From: Clitoria ternatea
Taxonomy: Eukaryota; Streptophyta; Magnoliopsida; Fabales; Fabaceae
Length of the DNA stretch: 64,000 nucleotides
NCBI GenBank assembly: GCA_037962975.1
Contig: CM075669.1
Coordinates: 80,396,001-80,460,000, forward strand
Reading direction: 5' to 3'
The position numbers were made by a program, and so were the translations under genes. Of the stretch, positions 19,706-30,876 are shown in pieces. The notes beneath the pieces were generated by a model, which saw nothing but the letters and a program-made list of their open reading frames with translations, did not search any database and was not told the origin of the DNA. Every line of letters starts with the position of its first letter. Within the stretch, counting starts at the first letter, position 1.

Positions 19706-20452
19706 CACAAATCTGCAAAGGAATTCAGATATGTCCTTCAACTTAACTATGAAAGAACTTCTAATGTTAAGCATTCCAAGAAAATCCTTGTGACCAAGAA
19801 GTATGACAACTTCAGAATAGAGGATTATGAGTCTAATGACTAGATGTTTGGAAGATTTTCGACTTTTCTCAATAAACTTAAAGCCCTGGGATCTACGCCT
19901 TCCACTGAAGATATCAACGTGAAGCTTCTGGGATGTTTATTAGAAAAATTTGATGCCAAGTGTGCTACACTAGAGGAAGCCAAGGACTTGATTACTCTAA
20001 CTCTGGATGAACTTCTTGGAGTTCTAAGAGTTCATGAGCTAAAGCTCAACTAGAAGGAAGTGTCAAAGCCTTCATCTTCCAAGAACATTGCCCTGAAGTC
20101 TGAAGAGACTTCTAAAAGATGCAAGGAGACTAGAGTTGAGGAGTCAACTAGCTCAAACGTTGCATTTGATGAAGGAGATAAGGATATTAATGAAGAGCTA
20201 GCCCTTGCCACTAAAAGATTTCATAGATTTCTAAAAAAGAAGAAAGGTAGAGCTGAAAGGTTCAACAGAAAAGAACCTAAAGGTAAAAGTCAATTTAAGT
20301 TTAAGACTGATAAATCTGTTTTAGAATATTTTAACTACAGAAAACCAGGACACATAAAGGCAGAATGTCCTCTTCTGAACAAAGTTTGTAAAGATAAAAG
20401 AGAGGAAAAAAAATTCTTTAAAAAAGCAAAAAGGACTCATCATTTGGGATGA
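19706..20452 (+). pseudogene. gag: Broken copia gag of element C
   Basis: Frames 19844-20053 and 20060-20452, continuous apart from stops, read as a UBN2-type copia gag: RFSTFLNKLKALGS, KLLGCLLEKFDAKCATLEEA and ITLTLDELLGVLRVHELKLN. A zinc knuckle follows as YFNYRKPGHIKAECP, in which both leading cysteines of the usual CxxC are lost (Phe and Tyr-flanked positions). The upstream part (KILVTKKYDNFRIEDYESND) is readable up to the junction with element B. Gag of this type packages element RNA; this copy is non-functional. Confidence 0.75.
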
Positions 20453-20999
20453 TGAAGATTCAACTAGCACAAGTGAGTCTGAAGAAAAGACAGTCTACTC
20501 AGATTTGTCTTATCGCCAAAACAAATTTAGATATAAAGTAAGTTCAGATGAATCTGAAGCAGATGAGGTAAATTAGTCTAAACTAAAAGAAAATTATGAA
20601 GCTCTTTTTACAAACATTTCAATTCTTTTAAAAAACTATAAACTGTTGAAAAAGAAAAAGTCTGAAATTATTTCTTCATATGAAGATACAATATCCAAAC
20701 TAAAGAAAAAGGATTTAGATTAAGTACTTCTTAAGGAGCTTTATGAGAAAGAAAAGATGCATCTTAAAGAGATATATAAGCTCAAAAGGGAAAATAATCT
20801 TTTGGAAACTGAACTGAATAGTTTAGATGCTTGTTTTATGTCTCAAGATAAAGAAATCAAGTCTCTTCAACAATAAGTAAGCATGCATACAACAGACTTG
20901 GCTTGATTTATAAATGAAACTGATAATTTGTACAAACTTATGGGTAAATCCAAAGGAAGTGCCAAAAGACCTGGTCTGGGGTATGTTCAAGAAACTAAT

Positions 21000-21711
21000 T
21001 TCAAAGAAAAGAATTCTCTATCTTCATCTACCCAATCTAAGCATAAGCATGCTATATGCAACTATTGAAAGAAGCATGGTCATGTGATTTAAGACTGCTT
21101 AAAGTGAAAAAGGAAAAATGCAAAGAATACTAACCCTATAAGACCCAAAAAGTTCAGGGTACCAAAGGCAATGATTATTCCTATTTCAGATTTGCTTAAG
21201 GACAAAAGCAAAGGAACACTACTAGTATCTGGACAGTGAGTGCTCACATCACATGAGAGACAAAAGGTCTATGTTTCTAAATCTGGAACAATTTAATGGT
21301 GGAAAAGTTACCTTCAGAGGAAACCAATCTGGTCAAATAACTGGAATTGGTAAAGTTGGAACATTCCTTCACCAGTAATTGAAAATGTTTATTTTGTTGA
21401 GGGTTTAAAGCATAACCTAATAAGCGTAAGTTAATTTTAGGACAGTGGTTACAAAGTTTCTTTTGAGAAAGAAAAATTTACAATCATCAATCATGATGGA
21501 ACTACTTTTTTCATAGCCAACAGACATAACAACCTCTACAAGGTTGATTTAGGGGAACTGGATAGTCAAAATGTAACTTGTCTTTTCTCCTCATCTGAAG
21601 AGAAGTAGATCTGGCACAAGAAGCATGGACATGTTAGCATGAAACATATTTCAAAAATTAATAAAAAAGGGTTAGTTAAAGGACTTCCTAGAATTTCATT
21701 CAATGGAACCT
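21000..21711 (+). pseudogene. Protease and integrase N-terminus remnant of element C
   Basis: Broken frames contain a second knuckle (CNY*KKHGHVI*DCLK, near 21060), the protease region LDSECSHHMRDKRSMFLNL (near 21224-21280), and the pre-integrase zinc region IWHKKHGHVSMKHISKINKK (near 21610-21670). Coding sequence stops abruptly at 21711, where element D begins. The integrase catalytic core is not found anywhere in the window. Confidence 0.7.
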
Positions 21712-22329
21712 TGTTAACCAAGTAGCCTCAATAACTCAAGAGGGGGGTGAATTGAGCTTTTAAAAATAATTACCTTGTAAACGTTTTATCTCAATTTTAA
21801 TTTGCTTTACTAGAAGAATAAAGTTAATATATAAATAAGCAAGTAATAGTAACTGAAGCAAGTAAATAAAGAAAATAAACAACTCAAAATTAAATAGAGT
21901 TAGGAAAGAGAGATAGTGATATGCTTAAATTTTTATCCTGATTCGGTTCCCCAACGTCCAGGCCCCAAGTAAACTTACTTGAGATTTTTCACTAATAAGA
22001 ATTTAAGATTTACAAGATGAGCAAATAAAAGTCTCTTTATTTCCCTATCAAGAACTTATCCCTCACTCTTTTATCCTTCTCATAATTCTTACCTAAACAA
22101 TAACCCTAAAGGCTCTTCAACCCAATTTGTGTATGAGTAAGAACAAAACCTTTTAACTCTTATAATGAATATATGAAACAAAATAAAAGAAGAAAACATG
22201 TGATAATGATCACGAAATATAGCTTTCTTTGTAGAACATAAATTGCAAATTTAAAGTTATAAGAAAAACTTTCTTAATAGAGTAAAATAGGAAAGTTAAA
22301 GCACAAAAACAATGTGATCAACTCAAAGA

Positions 22330-22490
22330 ATATAACTCTCTTTTGATAGAGCAAATTTAGAAAATATAAGTGTAGAAAGAAAGTCGATCAATCAAAACCT
22401 ATACTCTCTTTTGATAGAGCAAACTTTTTAAAATCAAAGCACAAAACAGATAAACTTAACTCACAAGATTGTAGCTCTCTTTTAGAGCAA
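22330..22490 (-). repeat. Spaced CTCTCTTTTGATAGAG repeats in R/U5 of element D
   Basis: Three copies of CTCTCTTTTGATAGAGCAAA or a shortened form lie about 70 bases apart (near 22333, 22403 and 22470). Each can fold as a CTCT/AGAG stem-loop. Intervening sequence is also partly repeated (AAAGCACAAAA). Confidence 0.6.
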
Positions 22491-22605
22491 AATATGAAGA
22501 TTAAAAGAACAGAAATAAGGTTATCAAGCTTTGTTTCTTGAAAATGTTAAAGACAAAGTAAGAAAGTTCAATGCATATGTGTTATTTTTAATGAAGCCTT
22601 AAGCC

Positions 22606-22615
22606 TCTATTTATA
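22606..22615 (-). promoter_or_regulatory. TATA box of element D LTR
   Basis: Minus strand CTATAAATAG lies between the palindrome cluster and the R/U5 repeats, the expected place for the core promoter. Confidence 0.5.
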
Positions 22616-22742
22616 GTGTTTCAAGTAGATAACTAGTTGTTGTAATCTAAAGATTTCAAATTGATTCCTTTGAAAAATATCCCTTAAGTTTAGCAAAGCT
22701 AAGAATCAGTCAAAATTCAAAGTGTAATTGATTAACCTAATC

Positions 22743-23010
22743 GATTAGCAATGTTTTGTTTTAATTAAAACACATCCAGATTCATCTTAATTGATTATCT
22801 TAGTCTATTAGCAATATTCTGTTTTAATTAAAACTAGTCCAGATTCATCTTAATCGATTACCTTATTTGATTATCTTCTATTTAATCGATTACCTTAATT
22901 GATTACTTATTTTTCAAAGAATTTCAAAATTTTATTTCTTAGGCTTAATCGAATAGCTTAATTGATTTCCTTGTGCCTAATCAAGTAGCTTAATCGGTTA
23001 CGAGAATGCT
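22743..23010. repeat. TAATCGATTA palindrome cluster in U3 of element D
   Basis: Exact and one-off copies of the 10-base palindrome TAATCGATTA (variants with AATTGATTA, AATCGAATA or AATCGGTTA) occur about ten times. Part is a 63-base tandem duplication (AGCAATGTTTTG... at 22747 and AGCAATATTCTG... at 22810). Sireviruses in other plants are known for repeated palindromic motifs in their LTRs. Confidence 0.75.
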
Positions 23011-23099
23011 GATTTGAAATTCTTAAAAAATTATTCATATCATTTTTCCTTTTGAAAAACATTTTTGGAATCATCAAAATTTGGATTATAAGAAATCTA

Positions 23100-23165
23100 C
23101 TTATAAATTCTCCCCCTGTTTGATATACAATTATGAACAAATACATTCTCCCTCTTTTTGATAAT
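23100..23165 (-). other. Duplicated polypurine tracts of element D
   Basis: On the minus strand TTATCAAAAAGAGGGAGAAT and, about 45 bases on, TATCAAACAGGGGGAGAATT. A third, GGCAAAGGGGGAGAAAA, lies at about 23550-23566. Multiple polypurine tracts upstream of the LTR are a described Sirevirus trait. Confidence 0.65.
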
Positions 23166-23269
23166 GACAAAAACTTTATTGATGATATGGAAAATGATAT
23201 TTTGAAGACAACTTATTTTCTCATTTCAATACATCTCAAATCCATATTAGTATAGATCAAATCCTTTTG

Positions 23270-23560
23270 CATACCAAATCATCATCACATCATATTTTAT
23301 CAACTCATATCAATTATCATATCATATCATATTATTATATTAACTTATATCAATTATCATATCATAAATCATCATCATGCTTGCTTATTACAATTATATT
23401 AATTGTTGTCATCATTGAAATATCATATAACTTTTCTCCCCTTTATTACATATAAATTTTCTCAAATATCATCATATCATCATATTTATATCATATCATC
23501 ATGAATATCATCATATCAATCATCATCACATCATATCACATCATCATATTTTCTCCCCCT
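23270..23560. repeat. ATC-rich microsatellite-like stretch
   Basis: Irregular ATC, ATCAT and ATATC repeats with no reading frame, between the extra ORF and the LTR of element D. Confidence 0.8.
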
Positions 23561-23599
23561 TTGCCATTATAAAAAACAATAGAAATGCCAAAAATAAAG

Positions 23600-24733
23600 C
23601 TCAAATGCAAAAATATTCATAAAGCAATCCATCAAAACATAAGATTGCAAAGTACAATCCAAGAAAAAATCAAGAAACCATAATGAAGAACAACTAGTCC
23701 ATGTGACGTGGAGGAGGTAGATAGTAGGGGGGATTAATTTAAAGGCTATCCAATCGAGCAAGGAGAGTTTGTTGTCCCTCTTCAATAATATCAAAGCGAG
23801 CTTCAAACTGATCAAGTCGATTGTTCAAGTGTTGAATGGCTTCAAGGATAGCATTGCCATGGTCTTGAGGTATTGGCCTCGGAGGAGGATCATGAGAAGA
23901 AGGTCAAGGGTTGAAGTCCCACACACTAGCATATTGAGATATTCCCATTTTTGCCAAGTGTGTCACTGTCATCTTATTTTTCAAAGATAGTTTCTTTTTA
24001 ATTTCTGCTTTTAAATCAATGTGAAATACCTTGAATAACTTGGTTAGAAGAGCAGCATAAGGAAGTTTTGACTAGTCCTTACTTTCAACCATATGGGTTT
24101 TAATCATATCTAACCGATTTATATGACGTTCATTAATCATAGCCCAAAGGATCAAGACATTTGTTTCCTCAACCAAAGCACAGTTTCCACTTCTAGGAAT
24201 GAGAACCTTAACCAGCACTAATGTAACAGCCTATCATCCAAAGAAAGCCTACCAACAGTCCTAGAGTTATGGGTTCTATCATGTTCACGCCAAAGAGAAG
24301 TTCTAGCAGCAGTTGGATTATAATTCCAAGATTCATCAGCGGATTAACCAATAAAAGTAGAATCTACTTGGGGAATAAGTCTCTTTATAGATAATATTTC
24401 ATCAGTAATTTTCATGTCTATTATGTTAACACGTGCTTCCTTTAAGGTTAAAGATGAGTAAAACATTTTGATTAAATCAAGATAAATAAATTCTTCAGAC
24501 AATGAGGCAAACCCCAGAATGTTATGTTTCTCTAAAACAAAGATAAAAGAGAAACCTTGGGCTTTGAAGAAATTTTTTAAAAGCCACATCGGGGAGATTA
24601 TACCTTTGGTGGAAAAGTGAATGAGATAATGGGTTTTCGTTTGCTTGGTATTGAAATGGGGTGAGTAATACTCTAAGGAATAAGAAGAAGCTCCAGCAAC
24701 GTTGGCTCGTTGCTTCTTCCTTACGTGAGACAT
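23600..24733 (-). pseudogene. Extra ORF of element D, resembling putative plant transposon protein; broken
   Basis: The first 129 residues are open (24733-24344), starting at an ATG with a basic MSHVRKKQR, then LEYYSPHFNTKQTKTHYLIH and LKEARVNIIDMKITDEILS. The pattern recalls the plant-specific family named putative plant transposon protein, found as an extra ORF in several retroelement lineages. After 24344 the frame is broken, but readable pieces continue to a coiled-coil end (LNNRLDQFEARFDIIEEGQQ) near 23780-23840. A pyrimidine-rich leader lies upstream (24790-24840). Function unknown. It could also be an env-like ORF in the Sirevirus sense; I see no signal peptide or membrane segment. Confidence 0.5.
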
Positions 24734-24984
24734 GGTTGAAAAAATGAAAACTTGAAGCTTTTTGAAGCTTTGACAATGGAGGTTTTTTAGAGAGAGAGAA
24801 CGTGAGAGATAGGTGTTAGAAGAGGAAAAGAACGGTTTTTATGTTGCAAATGAGTGATTAAGTGGGTAAATAAGGAGGTGATGAAGAAAAGGAAGGGTTT
24901 TTAGGAGATGAAATGTCTTTGGGGTTTTAAAAGAAATAAAGAGATGCGTGAAGAATGAAAAAAGGAACGCACGGTTTAGTTCTC

Positions 24985-25160
24985 TATAACTGTCATAATC
25001 GATTACTCTAATCGATTATAGTAGTACCTAATCGATTAAAGAGCTACTGTTTTAGTTTTTTTCACCTAATCGATTACCCTAATCGATTAAAGAGCTATTG
25101 TTTCAGTTTTATTAACCAAGTGGCCTAATCGATTAACTAATCAATTACTCTAATGCTTTT
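24985..25160. repeat. Second TAATCGATTA cluster, upstream of the extra ORF
   Basis: At least five close copies (TAATCGATTA, CTAATCGATTACCCTAATCG) lie 250-430 bases upstream (minus sense) of the extra ORF start. The same word dominates U3 of the element D LTR about 2 kb away. Confidence 0.75.
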
Positions 25161-25228
25161 TGAGCTTTTCATGATTTATTAAGGAATTTGTTTTTATGTG
25201 CCATTAAGGATTCTATTCCAAAGATTCA

Positions 25229-25347
25229 GTACTGTAATTAGGTTAGTTCCCAGGAAAGAGAGATAGGTCCAAAGTGACCACTTAAGTATCAAGTCTTTCC
25301 TAGCCAAAACGTCTCACTAATCATTAACAGCTTAGAATGTTCAGATT
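25229..25347. repeat. Shared hairpin module, copy in element D
   Basis: Matches 17287-17397 in element B. The inverted repeat is partly kept (AGGAAAGA...TCTTTCCT). It lies between RNase H and the palindrome cluster. Confidence 0.7.
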
Positions 25348-25399
25348 GAAAACATGATAATTTCAAATGATTTTTATTCAATGTATGTTCCATCTAGAA

Positions 25400-26159
25400 T
25401 ACCTAATTCTCTTTGAATTCTTATAAAGTTTTCTTTAGTTAGGGGTTTTGTAAAGATATCAGCTAAAGGATCATTTGTCACTACATATTCAATTTTGCAA
25501 TCCCCTTTTAACACATGATCTCGTATAAAGTGATGTCTTATTTCAATATGTTTTGTTTGAGAGAACTACCTAGAAGATGACATGAACCACTAGTGCTTTT
25601 TCGATCTTTTTTGCATTCAACAAAATCTGAAGCAGAATATCCAACAATGGTGTGAATTGCCCCTTTTAGATACCATAAGCCAACATTTTGAGTACCAACA
25701 AGATATTTTAAAATTCTTTTTACAACAGACAAATGAGATTCTTTAGGATTAGATTAAAATCTAGCACATATACACACAACATTCATTATATCAGGACGGC
25801 TAGTAGTAAGGTAGATAATATCTTTATTCTCACATTTTATAAAAAGAGTGTTGTCAACTTTTCCTTTTTCAAACTTATTTTCCAAAAGAAATTTAAACTA
25901 TACAAGGCCTTTTTAAGTTTGAAAACATGATAGGGATATTTAAAATCTTTAAAACTAGGAGGTTGTTCAACATACACTTCCGTCCATTTGATATAATTTG
26001 AAATAAGCAAATGCTAGTAGCAATCTAATGGCTTTAAGTCTAGCTAGGGTGTATATGTTCATCATAATCTATTCCCTCTTGTTGATTATAACCTTTAGCA
26101 ACTAATCTAGCTTTATTTCTAGTTATTAAGCCCGACTCATCAAGTTTATTTCGAAAAAC
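25400..26159 (-). pseudogene. RT/RNase H remnant of element D
   Basis: Minus strand begins with RNKLDESGLITRNKARLVAK (26155-26095) and YNQQEGIDY, then after an internal loss VYVEQPPSFKDFKYPYHVFK (about 25985-25925). It resumes at SVVKRILKYLVGTQNVGLWY and DRKSTSGSCHLLGSSL (25732-25538). The catalytic YxDD segment is missing. It is non-functional. Confidence 0.75.
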
Positions 26160-26162
26160 CTA

Positions 26163-28216
26163 TTAGAGATGGCTAGAACCATGCTATGTGAAAATGATCT
26201 ACCAAAATATTTTTAGGTTGAAGTTGTAAGCACTTCTTGTTATATTCAAAATAGAGTCTTTATCAGACCAATACTGAATCAGATTCCCTATGAAATATGG
26301 AAAGGAAAGAAACCCAACATATCATATTTTCATTCATTTGGATACATATGTTATATTCTAAACACAAGAGATTAACTTGGAAAGTTTGATTCAAAGTGTG
26401 ATAAAGGAATTTTCATGGGCTATTCAAATACATCAAAATCTTACCAAGTTTTTAACATAAGAACTTAAACCATTGAGGAATCAATGCATATAAGGTTTTA
26501 TGACCTAACAAAGACTGACAAGAAATTGGTAGATCTAGAGTGTGATGATATAGGAATTATACAACTTGAAGGAGAATCTAAACCATCAGACTCTATAACT
26601 CATCAACAACAAGGAACAGATCAACAGAAAGTATTTGAACTAGAAAAACATAGAGAATGGAAGTTTAAGACCTACCATCCTTCAGATCTTATTATTGGAG
26701 ATCAAGCTGAAGGAGTCCAGACCAGATCAAAACTTCATAATCAATTATCAATGGCACTTGTCTCAGAATTTGAACCTAAGACCATTGAAGAAGCCTTAAA
26801 GGATCCTGAGTGGATCATAGCCATGCAAGAAGAACTCAATCAGTTTGAAAGAAACAAGGTATGGACCTTAGTCCCAAGACCGAAGAACAAAAGTATCATT
26901 GGAACAAAATGGGTCTTCAAAAATAAACTAGATGAAAAAGGCAAATTTGTAAGGAATAAAGCAAAGCTCATAGCACAAGGTTACAATCAACAAGAAGGTA
27001 TAGACTTTACTGAAACCTTTGCTCCTGTAGCTAGACTGGAGACTATAAGGACTCTACTTCCATTTATTGCTTATAAAGGAATTAAGTTATATCAAATGGA
27101 TGTTAAGAATGCTTTTCTAAAAGGTTTTATTGAAGAAGAAGTTTTTGTAAAACAACCTCCCGGGTATGGTCGACTTAATTCCTTTCTAAAATTCAAAGGC
27201 TTTACTAGAGGAAAGATGGAGACCACCTTGTTTAGAAAAGCATCAGACAAACACTTTCTTATAATGCAAATTTATATGGATGACATAGTCTTTGGTGCTA
27301 CTGAAAAGAGTCTATGCAAAGATTTTGTGAAACCTATGCAGGCTGAATTTGAGATAAGGATGATGGGTGAACTCAAATTTTTCCTTGGTCTACAGATCAA
27401 ACAGACTGTTGATGGAATTTTTATTCATCAATAAAAATACACCAAAGAGTTACTCATAAAATTTAAAATGGTTGAAGCTAAGCCTATGACTACACCAATG
27501 CACCCAAATTGCATCATAAGCAAAGATAAATCTAGTACATTAGTGGATCATACTTTGTATAGAGGAATGATTGGATCACTGTTGTACTTGACATTCAGTG
27601 GACCAGATATAATGTTTAGTGTGTGTGTCTATGCAAGATATCAAGCAGACCTTAAGGAATCACATCTGTCTGTAGTGAAGAGGATTCTGAGGTATCTTGC
27701 TAGTACCACTAACCTTGGGCTGTTCTATAAGAGAATAGACTCATTTACCCTTCGTGGATTCTACAATGTAGACTTTGTAGGTGATAGATCAGATAGAAAA
27801 AGTACAAGTGGTGGATGTCACTTTCTAGGAACTAGCTTGATTTCCTAGAGTAGCTAGAAACAGAATTCGATAGCTCTCTCTACAGCTAAAATGGAATACC
27901 CGTCTGTAGCCAGTTGTTGTTTATAACTTCTATGGATAAAGTATCAACTAGAGAATTACTCAATTCAAGAAGAATAGATTCCAGTGTTCTGTGACAATAT
28001 AAATGCTATCAATTTACCAAAAAACTTATTCAACACTTAAAGACAAAACACATTGAAGTCAAGTATCACTTCATTCGTGACTATGTCCAGAAAGACACTC
28101 TAGATCTGATGTATATGGATACAGACCATTAATGGGCTGATATTCTCACCGAACCCTTAGCAGAAGTCAAGTTTGCTTTTATGAAATATAATCTAAACAT
28201 GCGTAATATTATGTGA
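26163..28216 (+). pseudogene. pol: Integrase C-terminus, RT and RNase H of element C
   Basis: Starts in the integrase end (EMARTMLCENDLPKYF, then KGKKPNISYFHSFGYICYI). RT is open at 26484-27434: GTKWVFKNKLDEKGKFVRNK, QMDVKNAFLKG and IYMDDIVFG (YMDD present). An in-frame loss of roughly 27 residues after KQPPGYG removes the FKLKKALYGL-type palm segment. A TAA at 27432-27434 interrupts, then 27468-27848 continues with HLSVVKRILRYLASTTNLGL and DRKSTSGGCHFLGTSL. Broken RNase H follows (QNSIALSTAKMEY, KYHFIRDYVQKDTLDL) to about 28216. Bases 28217-28580 hold untranslated sequence with a pyrimidine-rich leader before the next ORF. Confidence 0.85.
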
Positions 28217-28580
28217 TTGAAGTGTCTGTATGAATATGGTCTGCATACTTCCTAACTTAGAATAATTTTTACTTATTCACTTCTATACTGAGAGATACAG
28301 TTTGTTGCCTCATTTAAATTCTTTTATTTATTCATTTAATTCCCTTTCCATAATGTGTAGCATTCAATTATTGCTTGGAATGCAACTGTTTCTAGAAACT
28401 GTTTTCCCTCCATTAAGCCATGTTGCCTTTAAATAACCCATACTTAGTAATCATTTCACTCTCTACAACCTTTCACGTCTTCTACAATCTCTATGCAAGT
28501 TTCTCTCTCTCCATTTTCTAAAAACCTCCTTTTTGCCCTAAACCTCTTCTTATTCCCTATGCTTTACTTTTATTTCTACA

Positions 28581-30876
28581 ATGACTGGCATTTTTCTATC
28601 TATGAAGGATGTGATTGAATCTTTATACTTCAATGTTACTCAACATCAAGTTGAAGGAAGGAATGTCACTGCTGAGATTGAAGGCATTAGCTGGACTAGC
28701 TTTTGTCTAGACCAGGAACCTTTCTCTCCATCAGTGGTTCTCGAATTTTGGAAAACTGTCTCTATGGATAAGACAAAATGTATTCTTGTTGGAACTCTAT
28801 GGGGGAAGAAAATTGAAATCTCCGAAGATCTTTTGGTGACCATACTGCAATGTCACCCTGGAAGAACTATTTTCACTGAAGACTTGGAGTTCACTCAAGT
28901 CTCTAGTTCTATATGGAAAAGCCCGTCTAGACAAGGCAACCTCTAGAAGTTTGTTACCCAAGGCCAAAATGTTACATATATTGATATGTCAAGTATTTTT
29001 CCATAGGAAGTCTGCAAAGGATACCGTCTCTAAGTTGGATAGATTCTGTATATATCATATGCTGAACAAGGAGAGGGTTAACTTGCCAACATCTTTTTCA
29101 CCTACATGACTATAGCTGTTGTGAAGAAGTAGAAAAAGGTCCCTTACCTAGTTATGCTCATGAAGATCTTTAAGCTGGAGAATGTTAGTATAAAGTTTGT
29201 TACAAACTGGATGACAAGTGTTCTATTGATCACTAAGCTGCCCACCTTCTCCCCTCTGTTGGATAAACCCACTACCACTACAACTACTATTGAAGTGTAA
29301 AAGACTCCTCCAAAGAGGAAAATAGAGTCTGAACCTACTATGGAACAACCTAAAGCCAACAAGGTTAAGATTTTAAAAGAATACTAAGGTTTTAAAAATA
29401 TTTGTCCTGTCAGACAAGAAGTCTAGATCCACCCTCACCAAGAAGTCTGAAGCTACAACTGTTGGGAAGCCTGCTAAACCTATCCATATATCCTCTTCAT
29501 CCGATGACAAAGTGCCCATTGGGTAGATATTAAGGAAAAAGAAGTCTGATGCTGCTACTCCAGAAGCTCAGCCTGCCTCTTTCACTCCATCTTCAAAGAG
29601 CTCCTATGATCCACACCCCACTTCTCTTAAAGACTACGCTAAGATTCCTTCCAAGAAGCAATATGTTAATTTTATTCACTACTATTGTAAGAAGTTCCTT
29701 GATATAGATGTCTTTAAATGGACCAAGTATAACTGGGTAGATTTGTATAATCTGAACTATGATATGTACAAATCTGATAAGGTTTAGTGGGAAGCCTTGA
29801 AGGTTGAAGAGAAGAAGAAAGCCAAAGTAGAAGAAATTGCTTCTATAAAAAGAAAGTTTGTTGAACAGGCTAAGGATTAGAAGGCTCATTCCAAGAAGAA
29901 GAAGAAGAAGAAGAAGAAGAAGAAGACATTTGTGTCATCTGTGAAGACCCCTACACAAGTATTGGTCCGAACACCTGCCTTCACTCCTGCTGTAGACCAA
30001 CCCTTTGTACCTCCTCCACCTAAGGTGCCTACATCCAAACCTTCCACTCCCTCACCTTAGTCTATACCTACCCCATCTATAACCAAATCTTTTGTCCCTC
30101 CTCCATCTAAATCCAAAACAGCTACACCCAAACCAAAATCTAAAAAATCTGCAACCCCATCTTTACCTGCTTTTAAACCCACCATACGCATACCATCTGT
30201 TCCTAGGCCTTTTCCCCTGAAATCACCTTCTCTCCCCACACAGAATTCTACCAACCCTTAGTTGTACCCTTAGTCATAAAGAAAACATACACCTTAATCC
30301 CTCAACTCCCTGGTCGTCCCTTCCATTACCATGCCCCTGGTGAACTACCTGTCTACAAGCAGACCTTCTTCCTTGGAAGTGGTGTCCATATCTTTCCCTG
30401 GAATAGATTCCACCCTCCCATTTCTCCTGAAGACCTCTTTTCCAACCTTCATCTCTACAGACCCAAATTCCTTGCCTCCACTCAAGCCATCCGTATGCAG
30501 CAGGAGGCTCGTCAACTTCTCCAAGACTTGGAACTTCCTAACAAGTCTTGGATTCAAGCGTTTGCCAAGCCTCAGGCTCGTTTGTTAGTATATCCAGACC
30601 GCCTGATGCCTAAGAACGAGAGGATCATTACCAACAAATTAAAGGAAAAGGTTTAGATCTCTGCTCTGTCTACACTAGATTGGTATATGAGAGCTGTAAA
30701 GAGACTTCCTGCAGACATCTTAGAGGTTTTGTGTTTGGACACATCTCTAAATGGCCATACTTGAGGTCTATTGTGGGTTCACTATCTTTGGGAATGAGAC
30801 CAAGCCTGCAGTACATCTGCTGAAGAAATTGTGGTGGACATATGTAATTTTTAAAGTCGTGCTGGCAAAATCCCTT
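28581..30876 (+). pseudogene. Extra (env-position) ORF region of element C
   Basis: An ATG at 28581 opens 121 residues (MTGIFLSMKDVIESLYFNVT...). The downstream sequence is broken in all frames. Readable pieces include a proline- and lysine-rich region (about 29940-30240: TPAVDQPFVPPPPKVPT, KSKTATPKPKSKKSATP) and a more structured end (QEARQLLQDLELPNKSWIQA, NERIITNKLKEKV; about 30490-30650). Position behind pol in the sense direction matches the env-like ORF of Sireviruses. No signal peptide or clear transmembrane segment is visible, so calling it an envelope gene would be too strong. It is cut at 30876 by element E. Confidence 0.5.
29892..29926 (+). repeat. (AAG)n microsatellite, about 11 units
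   Basis: A pure AAG run within the broken extra ORF of element C, coding a lysine run in one frame. Confidence 0.9.

Larger units (their letters stand above)
21712..23150 (-). repeat. LTR of element D (approximate)
   Basis: The minus-strand 3' terminus is ...TTGGTTAACA at 21712. The start lies next to polypurine tracts at 23100-23165, but the exact base is uncertain. Contents in minus order are a palindrome-rich U3 (23010-22743), a TATA box (22606-22615) and an R/U5 with hairpin repeats (22490-22330). AACTCAAGAGGGGGGTGAAT near the end resembles common plant copia LTR ends. Confidence 0.6.
21712..26159 (-). mobile_element. Element D: inverted, rearranged Sirevirus-like copia element inside C
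   Basis: In minus-strand order it shows an RT/RNase H remnant (26159-25400), the shared hairpin module (25340-25229), a palindrome cluster (25160-24985), an extra ORF (24733-23600), polypurine tracts (about 23560 and 23165-23100) and an LTR (about 23150-21712). The left end TGTTAACCAAG marks the LTR terminus. There is no second LTR, gag or integrase on the right side, so D is a 5'-deleted copy. The right junction, near 26160, is head-to-head with element C integrase. Confidence 0.65.
19699..30876 (+). mobile_element. Element C: degenerate Sirevirus-like copia element, interrupted
   Basis: Plus-strand gag (from 19706), protease and the start of integrase (to 21711), then after element D the end of integrase, RT and RNase H (26163-28216) and an extra ORF region (28581-30876). 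Copia gene order plus an extra ORF behind pol fits the Sirevirus (Maximus/SIRE) lineage. Neither LTR is visible: the 5' end is displaced left by element B and the 3' end is cut by element E. The stretch 20453-21000 is broken gag and spacer with Lys/Glu-rich remnants. Confidence 0.75.

Noticed and set aside
24344..24733. Possible host gene
   Set aside because: It lies inside element D between pol and LTR in sense orientation and resembles retroelement extra ORFs; the downstream frame is broken.
28581..30876. Calling this a true envelope gene
   Set aside because: No signal peptide or membrane segment is visible; only position supports the env-like label.
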